Below, piece by piece: positions 17,501 through 24,565 of a stretch of 64,000 nt of DNA (within the stretch, counting starts at the first letter, position 1; the number at the start of each line of letters is the position of its first letter). The stretch comes from CAVSMC01 sp963798655. GTDB taxonomy: Bacteria > Pseudomonadota > Gammaproteobacteria > Burkholderiales > Casimicrobiaceae. The stretch lies in contig CAWCUH010000007.1 in NCBI GenBank assembly GCA_963798655.1, positions 248,001 to 312,000 on the forward strand, in the 5' to 3' direction. The position numbers and the translations under genes were made by a program. The notes under the pieces are model-generated. The model was not told the DNA's origin. It saw nothing but the letters and a program-made list of their open reading frames with translations, and searched no databases.

Positions 17501-19347
17501 GCGCGACGCTCGACTACCTGGCGCAGCTCGCGCATCGCGTGCTGCGGGTCCCGAATCCGGGCCGGCGCTTTTCGTTTGCGCACGTCAACAATCGCGCCGC
17601 GCACGACGTCGATGCCGACTACCTGCTGTTCCTCAACAACGACACCGAGGTGCGCGAGCCGAAATGGCTGTCGCGGATGATGGGCTACGCGCAGCTTCCC
17701 GGCGTCGGAGCCGTCGGCGCGCGCCTCGTGTACGCCGACGGGCGCATCCAGCACGCCGGCATCGTGCACGGCTACTACGACGGCATCGCCGGCCCGGCAT
17801 TCCGGCTGCTGGCGCCGGGCGAGCACGGCTACCTGTCGCAGGCGATGGCCGCGCGCAACTACAGCGCCGTGACGGCCGCGTGCATGCTGACGCCGCGCCG
17901 ATTGTTCATCGAGCTCGGCGGCTTCGACGAAGCGCGCTACGCGGTCGCCTACAACGACGTCGACTACTGTTACCGGCTCGTCGACGCGGGCCATCGCTGC
18001 GTCTACGTGCCCGGCGCCGAGCTGCTGCACGACGAAGGACACACGCGCGGGTTCACCGACGACCCGCGCGAGGCCGCAGCGTTCCGCGCGCAGTACGGCG
18101 GCCGCGTCGACCCCTACTACAATCCGAGCCTTTCGCTCGCCGACGAGCGCTTCGCGATCGAGCCGCGGCGTGCGTTCGTCGCGCCGCCACCCGGCCCGGT
18201 GAAGGCGCTGATGTGCGCATTCAACCTGAACTGGGAAGGCGCGCCGTACAGCCAGTTCGAGACGACGGCCGAGCTCAAGCGCCGCGGCGTCGTCGATCCG
18301 ATCGTGTACTCGCCGCAGGATGGCCCGCTGCGCGCCGCGTACGAAGCGGCCGGCATCGCCGTGCACGTCGCCGACCACCCGCTCGCCGGCGTTTTCACCA
18401 GCTCGGCGTACGACGAGGCGCTCGAGCGCTTCGCACGCTGGATCGCGACGCTCGGCGTGCGCGTCGTCTATGGCAACACGCTGCAGACGTTCTACGCGAT
18501 CGACGCCGCGCATCGACTCGGCATCGCGTCGATCTGGAATCCGCGCGAAAGCGAGCCGTGGCAGGAGTATTTCCGCCAGTATCCGGAGCCGCTCGCCGCG
18601 CGCGCGCTCGGCTGCTACCGGCTGGCGTACCGCGTAATCTTCGTCGCGCACGCCACCGCGCGCGGTTCACGCGCGCTCGACACGCGACACAACTTCACCG
18701 TCATCCACAACGGCCTCGACCGGCGGCGACTCGTCGCCGCCGCGGCGATCGACCGTGACCGAGCGCGCCTCGACGTCGGCGCCGCGCACGGCGACGTCGT
18801 CGTGCTGCTCGTGGGCACCGTCTGCGAGCGCAAGGGCCAGCTCGATCTCGCCCGCGCGCTCGCGCTGATCGACACGGCGACGGCGGCACGCGTGCGCGCG
18901 ATCTTCGTCGGCGACCGCGACGGCGCCTACAGCGACCAGCTGCACGAGGCGATCGCGACGTTGCCGCACGCGCGACGCTCGCGCGTGTCGATCGTGCGCG
19001 AGACCGAGAGCGTCGCGCGCTACTTCGTCGCGGCCGACGTGTTCGCATGCACGTCGCGCGTGGAAAGCTATCCGCGGGTCATTCTCGAGGCGATGGCGTT
19101 CGGGCTGCCGATCGTCACGACGCCGGTGTTCGGCATCGCCGAGCAGGTGCGCGACGGCGTGAACGGCATGTTCTACGAGCCGGGCGACGTGGCCGCGCTC
19201 GCGCGCGCCGTCGAGCGACTCGTGCGCGACGAAGGCGAGCGCACTCGCCTCGCCGCCAATGCCGTGCCCGCGCTCGACGCGTTGACCGATTTCGACGCGA
19301 TGGTCGGACGCTACGCGCAGGCCTTCGTCGAGGCCGCCGCGCCGTGA
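14566..19347 (+). CDS. Giant chimera: sulfotransferase-like, coiled coil, two GT2 and one GT4 domain
   Basis: 1593 residues in one uninterrupted frame. Residues 10-17 read GMHRSGTS, the PAPS-phosphate loop of sulfotransferases, and about 130-150 hold the companion MLRHPLDVARS. Residues about 312-470 are a heptad-rich coiled coil, followed by a small beta domain (about 485-572). A first GT2 domain begins at about 677 (SIVMPVYRP) with LDQDDE near 763. A second begins near 939 (VAIVIPTKNR) with LNNDTE near 1021. A GT4-like C-terminal half starts near 1210, with GTVCERKG near 1414 and SRVESYPRVILEAMAFG near 1496. It probably assembles and perhaps sulfates a surface glycan; the acceptor is unknown. 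The next gene starts inside its stop codon. Confidence 0.85.
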   Translation: MPVPLLLVLGMHRSGTSALAGALAAAGAHPGFTLLPSNAHNPQGHWESLPFVRMNDLLLARLGARWHSVGALPDHWQDLPAIAELRDDARKLAAAEFGGNGPAFAKDPRACRLLAFWRPVLADAGFDVRGVLMLRHPLDVARSLARRDGFAIEKSLALWLAHVADAERDSRGLARTIVRYEELLASFDAAFARICGEANFPLAPSGAMLDAARARVRADLDHGHARRPLRDGSPLEQAFADAYAALAVSACCDPGDAIAALVERCESALASAMPQWLANELAHTRSLVRDAAVEQRAVHRRIDPYMAAASDENDATATLRARVDALALAREDFIDLEAQIRASVEQLRRLADGNDGVRDRLHADVAAARAHIAALEAQLDAARAAALAHERQIESARSSFAALELEVDIARRAHAERDAREAALVEERDRAAEALAVERSDAAALRERLASTTAMLEAAQARALESQPLRAHLDTPGAAAALAGAVPVSGWVYHPSGPLKALSIVIGGTQHECRFGVARPDVGAAFADEPLAAHSGFVLTPTLTPGRHGVELHATLATGATSVLRFEAPIDVVRTPLSYRIGHSTRHYGRSLASVAARARHRLATRGVPGPNEWPSLARKTLRMLATAEAAPSHGLPGGFTPPPDEDRYAVWLELNAWNDERAAWLRKRLSAAGPLPTISIVMPVYRPQIEWLERAIDTVRAQVHDAWQLCIADDASGDDALAQRLRDVAASDVRIRVSLRSENGNISRATNTAAELATGDFLLFLDQDDELAPDALGEIALALAAQPDADLLYSDDDKIDTRGRRYEPQFKPDHSPELLLTFMYMGHALVVRRTLFATLGGFRVGFEGAQDHDFALRASEQARAVVHMPLVLYHWRALPGSTATSGEAKPASFAAGERAVSEALARRGTRGAALRPPFAVASGIGFYWHEFPDDGPRVAIVIPTKNRRDMLARCLESIARTTYRNYEIVVIDNESDERATLDYLAQLAHRVLRVPNPGRRFSFAHVNNRAAHDVDADYLLFLNNDTEVREPKWLSRMMGYAQLPGVGAVGARLVYADGRIQHAGIVHGYYDGIAGPAFRLLAPGEHGYLSQAMAARNYSAVTAACMLTPRRLFIELGGFDEARYAVAYNDVDYCYRLVDAGHRCVYVPGAELLHDEGHTRGFTDDPREAAAFRAQYGGRVDPYYNPSLSLADERFAIEPRRAFVAPPPGPVKALMCAFNLNWEGAPYSQFETTAELKRRGVVDPIVYSPQDGPLRAAYEAAGIAVHVADHPLAGVFTSSAYDEALERFARWIATLGVRVVYGNTLQTFYAIDAAHRLGIASIWNPRESEPWQEYFRQYPEPLAARALGCYRLAYRVIFVAHATARGSRALDTRHNFTVIHNGLDRRRLVAAAAIDRDRARLDVGAAHGDVVVLLVGTVCERKGQLDLARALALIDTATAARVRAIFVGDRDGAYSDQLHEAIATLPHARRSRVSIVRETESVARYFVAADVFACTSRVESYPRVILEAMAFGLPIVTTPVFGIAEQVRDGVNGMFYEPGDVAALARAVERLVRDEGERTRLAANAVPALDALTDFDAMVGRYAQAFVEAAAP

Positions 19348-21218
19348 GCGATTCGCCCGGCACGCGCGCGCGCGCGCTGTCGAAGGCGCTCGCGAAGCAC
19401 TGGAAGCGCGTCGTCGCGCAGCCGCGGCTTCTGCCGCACGTGATCGGCAAGGCGTGGCGCGTGCTGCGCGGCGGGCGGCTCGACTCGCTGGTCGAGCGCA
19501 ACGTCATGCGCGACGACTGGTTCTCCGATTACGACGAATGGATCGCCGCGCACGAGCGCGTCGACGGCGCTCTGCTCGCGATGCTGGGCGAGCGGGTTCG
19601 CGCGATAGCCGCCGCGCCGCGCGTCGCGCTGATCGTCATCGCGCCCGAGCGGAGCACGGCCCGGGCGCTCGCCGCGACGCTGTCATCGATCGACGCGCAA
19701 CCGCTGATGCTGAACGCGTGCGCCGTGCTGAGCGCAGTCGAAGCCGGTGATCCGCTCCGCGGGCGGCCTCGCACGACGCTCGCCCGTTACGACGAAGCGG
19801 CAGGCCCTTGGCGGGCGATGCACGGCGCGCTCGCGCACATCGAAAGCGACTGGGTCGGCATGCTCGACGCGGGCGACATGCTCGCCCCCGACGCGATCGC
19901 GCAATTCACGCTCGAGCTCACAGGCGTGTCCGACGTGGTGCTCGCCTATTCGGATCACGACGAGCTCGACGCGCACGGGACGCGGGTGAGGCCCGACTTC
20001 AAGCCGTCGTGGGACCCGTACCTGTTCGCACAGCAGCCCTACATCGGCCGGCTGTGGCTCGCGCGGCGCAGCGCGCTCGCCGCGGCGCTGACGGGCGAGC
20101 CTCCGCTGTCCGAGTGGGACCTGCTGTGGCGGATGGCCGAAGCCGCGCCGGCGCACGGCGTCGCGCACCTGCCGCGCGTGCTGTGCCACCGCGCAGCGCC
20201 CGAGCGCGACGACGCGCACGCGCCAACGCATCCGCCGCACGCGCATTTCGAGCGCGCCGGCACGGCGGCGCAGTTCGAGCGTCGCGGCGCGCAGTCGTGG
20301 CGCGTTCGCTTTGCGCTGCCGTCGCCGCCGCCGCGGGTGTCGGTCGTCATTCCCACGCGCGACCAGTCGGACCTGCTGGCCGCCGCGACGGCGAGCGTGC
20401 TCGAAGGGACGGCTTATCCCGACGTCGAGCTGATCGTCGTCGACAACGGAAGCGTCGATCCTGCGGCGCTCGCGCAGCTCGCGAGGCTCGCCGCGCATCC
20501 GCGCGCGCGCGTGATCCGCGACCCCGAGCCGTTCAACTTCGCGCGTCTGAACAACGCCGCCGCGCGGCACGCGAGCGGCGCGCTGCTCTGTTTTCTGAAC
20601 GACGACACGCGCGTGATTGCGCCCGACTGGCTCGACGAGCTCGCGTCGCTCGCGCTTCGCGACGACGCCGGCGTCGTCGGCGCGCGGCTGCTCTATCGCG
20701 ACGGCACGATCCAGCACTCGGGCGTCGTCCTCGGCGCGTTCGCGCTGACGCATCATCTGCTGCAGGGCCGGCCGGCCGACTTCCGCGGCTACCACGACCG
20801 CGGCCTGCTCACGCACGCCGTGTCCTGCGTGACCGCGGCGTGCGCCGTCGTTCGGCGCGATTTGTTCACCGCCCTCGGTGGCTTCGACGAGAACCTGCCG
20901 GCCGCGTACAGCGACGTCGACCTCTGCCTGGGCGCCCTCGCGCTCGGGCGCTACAACCTCGTGGTCAACCGTGCGCTGCTTCACCACTTCGAATCCGCCT
21001 CGCGCGGCTACTACTACACGCCGGAGCAGGAAGCGGCCGACCGCGCCGCGCTAGCGTACCTCCTCGGCAAATGGGGCGAGGGGATTCGCGCCGATCCGTT
21101 CTACAACCCGAACCTCGCGCTCGATCGCGAGAACTACACGCTCGCGTATCCGCCGCGCGTCGCCTCGGCGCAGGCGCTGCGCGTCGCGCTCGCGCAACGT
21201 CCGGCCGCTGCGGCCTGA
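19344..21218 (+). CDS. Glycosyltransferase with two GT2-type modules, first one degenerate
   Basis: 624 residues from a GTG that overlaps the preceding stop (GTGA). An N-terminal GT2-like half has DAGD near residue 175 where a DxD is expected, and YSDHDELD soon after. The second half begins VSVVIPTRDQ near residue 333 and carries VVDNGS and FLNDDTR, the usual DxD region, then GGFDENLPAAYSDVDLC, typical of rhamnosyl/galactosyl GT2 enzymes. The last residues lack a membrane anchor. It is close in layout to the middle of the preceding giant protein, so the pair may arise from shared modules. The sugar added cannot be told. Confidence 0.82.
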   Translation: MSDSPGTRARALSKALAKHWKRVVAQPRLLPHVIGKAWRVLRGGRLDSLVERNVMRDDWFSDYDEWIAAHERVDGALLAMLGERVRAIAAAPRVALIVIAPERSTARALAATLSSIDAQPLMLNACAVLSAVEAGDPLRGRPRTTLARYDEAAGPWRAMHGALAHIESDWVGMLDAGDMLAPDAIAQFTLELTGVSDVVLAYSDHDELDAHGTRVRPDFKPSWDPYLFAQQPYIGRLWLARRSALAAALTGEPPLSEWDLLWRMAEAAPAHGVAHLPRVLCHRAAPERDDAHAPTHPPHAHFERAGTAAQFERRGAQSWRVRFALPSPPPRVSVVIPTRDQSDLLAAATASVLEGTAYPDVELIVVDNGSVDPAALAQLARLAAHPRARVIRDPEPFNFARLNNAAARHASGALLCFLNDDTRVIAPDWLDELASLALRDDAGVVGARLLYRDGTIQHSGVVLGAFALTHHLLQGRPADFRGYHDRGLLTHAVSCVTAACAVVRRDLFTALGGFDENLPAAYSDVDLCLGALALGRYNLVVNRALLHHFESASRGYYYTPEQEAADRAALAYLLGKWGEGIRADPFYNPNLALDRENYTLAYPPRVASAQALRVALAQRPAAAA

Positions 21219-21291
21219 TAACGGACGGCACCGCCCGATCGGCGCGTGCGCTACACTCGGCCCCGACCGCGACAGCACGCTTGCTCCCGTG

Positions 21292-22188
21292 ATGAAGAAT
21301 CCGCTCGTGTGGATCGGCCTCGCCGGCACCGCCCCGGACGACAACGCGCGCGCGAAGCACTGGGAAGATCGGCTGCACTGGGCGATGGTCGCGGTGGCGC
21401 TGCTCGCCGTGCCGTCGTACCTGCTCGACACGTCCGACCAGTTCCCGCAGCTGCATCCGTTTGCCGTCGTGCTGGACGGCTTCATCTTCGTCGCGTTCGC
21501 TGCCGAGGCGGCGTGGATGATGCACGTGTCGAGCCACCCGCTGCGCTATCTCGCCGACAACTGGCTCAACATCGCGATCCTCGCCGGCTCGGCGGCCAGC
21601 ATGCTCGGCGCGTCGACCGAGTGGGTGCCGCTCGTGCGGCTTGCGCGCGTCGCCGTCGTCGGCCTCGTCGTCCTGCGCACGTTCGGGCAGTTCGAGGTGC
21701 TGTTCACGCGACAGGGCGCGCCGAAGCTCGTCGGTGTCACCATGCTGCTGCTCGCGCTCTCCGGCGCAGCGCTGTACTGGCTGGAGCCGACCGTGGCGAC
21801 GTACTGGGACGGCGTGTGGCTCGCGTTCGCCACCGCGACGACGATCGGCTACGGAGACCTCGTCGCGACGACCGCCGGCGCGCGGCTCGTGTCGGTGTTC
21901 GTCTCGCTGATCGGCTTCGCCATCATCGCCGTGTTCACGGCGAACGTCGTCGCGTTTTTCGTTCGTCGCGATGCACCGGGCGGGCAGGTCGATCTGCGTG
22001 AGGACATCCGCCGCTTGCGCGAGGACGTCGCGCGGCTCCTGCAGGACGGCGAGCGAGCGCGCAGCGAATCGTCGCTCGGTGAGCTCGAGGCGCTCCGTGG
22101 CGAGGTCGCGCAACTGTCGTCCCGGCTCGCGACGCTCTGCGCACAGCTCGACGCGACGAAGGCGCCGCCCACCGCCGTGCGTCGGTGA
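21292..22188 (+). CDS. Voltage-gated-type potassium channel (ion transporter family)
   Basis: 298 residues. Six hydrophobic segments precede the pore signature TIGYGDLVATT (about residues 184-194), whose GYGD filter selects K+. A positively charged segment (RLARVAVVGLVVLRTFGQFE) resembles a weak S4 sensor. Residues about 240-285 form a Leu/Arg-rich coiled coil, likely the tetramer zipper. A GTG one codon upstream could also be used. It stands alone between the glycan locus and an opposite-strand gene, and no link to either is evident. Confidence 0.88.
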   Translation: MKNPLVWIGLAGTAPDDNARAKHWEDRLHWAMVAVALLAVPSYLLDTSDQFPQLHPFAVVLDGFIFVAFAAEAAWMMHVSSHPLRYLADNWLNIAILAGSAASMLGASTEWVPLVRLARVAVVGLVVLRTFGQFEVLFTRQGAPKLVGVTMLLLALSGAALYWLEPTVATYWDGVWLAFATATTIGYGDLVATTAGARLVSVFVSLIGFAIIAVFTANVVAFFVRRDAPGGQVDLREDIRRLREDVARLLQDGERARSESSLGELEALRGEVAQLSSRLATLCAQLDATKAPPTAVRR

Positions 22189-22198
22189 CGCCAGGTTT

Positions 22199-22864
22199 CT
22201 ACCGGCCTTCGATGTAGCGCGCGTCGTCGAACGTCGCGACCCACTGCGGCCGGTAGACGACGGCAAGCGTGATGACCATGCCCGTCAGCATCGCTTCGGC
22301 AAAGCCGAGATAGATGAGCCACGGCGTGTATTCGCCGAACACGAGCGCGGCCGGCCGCCCGCCGCCGAGCCAGAGTGCGAGCGCGCCGACGAAGCCCGCC
22401 GCGGCGAGCGACAGGCCAGCGCCGAAATACGCGGCGACGAACACGTAGACGAAGAAGTTGGGCGCCATCCGCGCCTGCGAGAAGCGCAGCACGAGCTGGG
22501 TCACCGCGATCGGCAGCGCGCCAAGCGTGACGAACGCGAACGCTGCGTTCTGCCACAGTCCGCCGCCGACGCCGAGCGACACGGCGACGATGATCGCCGT
22601 GCCGATCAGCGCCAGCGGAACGCCGGCGATCAGCGTGAGCGCCGCAGCCCCGAGCAGGTGAAACGTGAAGCCCTCACCGACCGTCGCGCGCAGCAGCCAC
22701 AGGATGATCGCCGAGAGGATCGCACCGCACAGGACGTGCACCAGCGCGCCGTCGGCGAAGCGGCGCCACGGAGCCGCTCGTATCGCCCACGCGACCAGCG
22801 GCACGGCGAGAAGCCAGCTCGCGGCGACCCAGGGCAACGGAAGCGGAATCGCTGTGACGTCCAT
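22199..22864 (-). CDS. CbiM-like energy-coupling-factor membrane protein
   Basis: 221 residues, almost wholly hydrophobic with about six or seven helices. The segments ADGALVHVLCGAI, LIAGVPLALIGTAI and a C-terminal YLGFAEAMLTGMVITL match the CbiM/COG3235 family of S-component-like proteins for cobalt or nickel uptake. The canonical N-terminal metal-binding His (MHI/MHIxxG) is not present, so metal transport is uncertain. No ECF ATPase or T-component is adjacent. The ATG at 22864 is chosen because a longer upstream frame would run through the repeat-like intergenic sequence. Confidence 0.65.
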   Translation of the reverse strand: MDVTAIPLPLPWVAASWLLAVPLVAWAIRAAPWRRFADGALVHVLCGAILSAIILWLLRATVGEGFTFHLLGAAALTLIAGVPLALIGTAIIVAVSLGVGGGLWQNAAFAFVTLGALPIAVTQLVLRFSQARMAPNFFVYVFVAAYFGAGLSLAAAGFVGALALWLGGGRPAALVFGEYTPWLIYLGFAEAMLTGMVITLAVVYRPQWVATFDDARYIEGR

Positions 22865-23057
22865 GTCGCTCGGAAACGTGGCCGGCTTGTAAGAGTTGCC
22901 GCGACACGGCCGGCGAGTCGACGGCTCCGATGGTCGGACCCGCGTTGCGCGCCGATGGTTCCTGACGCGTTCGATGCCGATCGTTCCCGAAAGAATTGGC
23001 CCAAAGCGTTCGATCGGGCGCGGGAGCCCGGTTTCTTGCAACGCAAAGTCGCTGCCT

Positions 23058-23073
23058 CCCCGCGTTCGCGGGG
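23058..23073. repeat. REP-like hairpin CCCCGCG-TT-CGCGGGG
   Basis: A perfect 7-bp stem with a two-base loop, 11 bases beyond the stop of the ferritin-like gene, inside a 219-base gap (22865-23083) that otherwise holds nothing coding. The same type of short palindrome is scattered through many betaproteobacterial genomes. Here it could end transcription of the kor operon, but there is no T-run. Confidence 0.5.
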
Positions 23074-23083
23074 ACGACGGGCG

Positions 23084-23629
23084 TCAGTCCGTGTACCGCG
23101 GCGGATCGGGATCGGTCGCCCAGTCGTGCGCCGGCTTGTCGACATTCGCCATCCACTGCTTCACCAGCGCGACGTGCGCCCGCTCCTCGTCGCGAAGCTC
23201 GATCGCTGCTTCCCTGATCGCCGCCACCGACGCGATGTCGGCGAGCCGGGCGAAGAAATGCTCGGCGCGCTCCTCGCTCGCAAGCGCGATCTCGAGCGCG
23301 TGATACGGCTGCATCAGATAATGAACATCGTCCGCGGGCGCGGTCTCGGGCGCCTCGAAGCCACCCCACGGCGACGGATCGGACGGCGGCGCCGGCGGCT
23401 CGCGCCATCCCATCTGCGCCATCACGTGCGCAGCATGCTTCGATTCGATGTCGGCCATCTTGCGGAAGAGCGTGGCGACGTCGCGATTGTTGTGCGTCTC
23501 CATCGCGTCCGCGAGCTCGGCGTAGCGCTGCGCCGCCTCGAGCTCCATCATGTACGCGTGCACCATGAAATTCTCGATCGTCTGCGGCGCAACCAGCGCG
23601 CCGTCGCGATTGCCGTGGATCGTCGTCAT
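23084..23629 (-). CDS. Ferritin-like (rubrerythrin-type) di-iron protein
   Basis: 181 residues, four-helix ferritin fold. Four ligand segments are visible: MELEAAQRY, DIESKHAAHV (E-x2-H), ASEERAEHFF and RDEERAHV (E-x2-H), so both carboxylate/His iron sites seem complete. No rubredoxin-type Cys domain is attached. Its ATG overlaps the korB stop (ATGA), which couples it to the oxygen-sensitive ferredoxin oxidoreductase. Protection of KorAB or of benzoyl-CoA reductase from oxygen or peroxide is a reasonable inference; iron storage alone is less likely for a protein of this type. Confidence 0.78.
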   Translation of the reverse strand: MTTIHGNRDGALVAPQTIENFMVHAYMMELEAAQRYAELADAMETHNNRDVATLFRKMADIESKHAAHVMAQMGWREPPAPPSDPSPWGGFEAPETAPADDVHYLMQPYHALEIALASEERAEHFFARLADIASVAAIREAAIELRDEERAHVALVKQWMANVDKPAHDWATDPDPPRYTD

Positions 23630-24462
23630 GGCGCGAACTCCGCTTCCAGCTCGGCGATCGTCGAGCGCGGCTCGCGCCGTCCCGCCGGGTACGGCGTGCG
23701 CTCGCCGGCATAGAGCACGCCGATGTTGAAGCCGTCGTCGGTCATCACGCGCCGTGCGGCGCGCGCGGCGTCGTTCGTCGCGTCGACCGGCGACGGATGG
23801 ACGAGCTGCTTCCACTCGCGCTGCTCCGGCCGGAACGTCACGCAAGGGCTCAGCACCTCGACGAACGAGAATCCCGGATGGCGTATCGCTTCGGCGATGA
23901 TCGACGCGGTGCCGTTCGGATCGCCGGCGAACGCGCGCGCGACGAAATTGGCGCCCGACGCGAGCGCGACGACCAGCGGATGGAACACGCGCACGCCGGT
24001 GCCCCCGGGCGAGAGCTTCGAGTCCCAGTCGGGCTCGGTCGTCGGCGACGGCTGGCCCTTCGTCATGCCGTACACGTGGTTGTCCATGACGATGTACGTC
24101 ATGTCGACGTTGCGCCGGCACGCGTGCAGGAAATGATTGCCGCCGATCGAGTAGCCGTCGCCGTCGCCGCCGGCGGCGACGACGGTGAGATCGGGCCGCG
24201 CGACCTTGAGGCCGGTCGCCGCCGCGAGCGCGCGACCGTGCACGCCGTGGAAGCCGTAGCACGTCGTGTACGCCGGAATGCGCGACGAGCAGCCGATGCC
24301 CGACACGACGGCGACCTGGTGCGGCGGCGTGCCGATCATCGCGAGCGCCTTGGTGAGCGAGCTCAGCACGGAATAATCGCCGCATCCGGGACACCAGATC
24401 GGCTTGTACGACGACTTGTACGCCGCGTGCGTCAGCGGCGCCGGTGCGCAGACTTCGTTCAT
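23626..24462 (-). CDS. korB: 2-oxoacid:ferredoxin oxidoreductase beta subunit
   Basis: 278 residues. CPGCGDY near residue 24 supplies Fe-S ligands, and GIGCSS with GGDGDGYSIGG...MDNHVYGMTKGQ forms the thiamine-diphosphate site (GDG-x25-N). Length and motifs fit the beta chain of two-subunit KorAB enzymes, which oxidise 2-oxoglutarate with CoA to succinyl-CoA and reduce ferredoxin. In Thauera-type organisms this is the electron source for benzoyl-CoA reductase, and it lies divergent from the bcr genes here. Other 2-oxoacids cannot be excluded from sequence alone. The 103-base gap to korA is unusual for a subunit pair. Confidence 0.92.
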   Translation of the reverse strand: MNEVCAPAPLTHAAYKSSYKPIWCPGCGDYSVLSSLTKALAMIGTPPHQVAVVSGIGCSSRIPAYTTCYGFHGVHGRALAAATGLKVARPDLTVVAAGGDGDGYSIGGNHFLHACRRNVDMTYIVMDNHVYGMTKGQPSPTTEPDWDSKLSPGGTGVRVFHPLVVALASGANFVARAFAGDPNGTASIIAEAIRHPGFSFVEVLSPCVTFRPEQREWKQLVHPSPVDATNDAARAARRVMTDDGFNIGVLYAGERTPYPAGRREPRSTIAELEAEFAP

Positions 24463-24494
24463 TGGGTAACCTCGGCCAGGCTTGCCCGCTGCGT

Positions 24495-24551
24495 GGGCAG
24501 CGCCTGCCCGCGGTTTCGCCGTTGCGTTTTCTGCGCGCCCGCGGAGCGGGC
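24495..24551. other. Two GC-rich hairpins between korA and korB
   Basis: GGGCAG-cgc-CTGCCC (24495-24509) and GCCCGC-gga-GCGGGC (24537-24551) lie within the 103-base intercistronic gap. They may affect mRNA processing or the korA:korB ratio. They have no U-run and do not look like a full terminator. Confidence 0.45.
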
Positions 24552-24565
24552 ATGTCCGCGCATAC

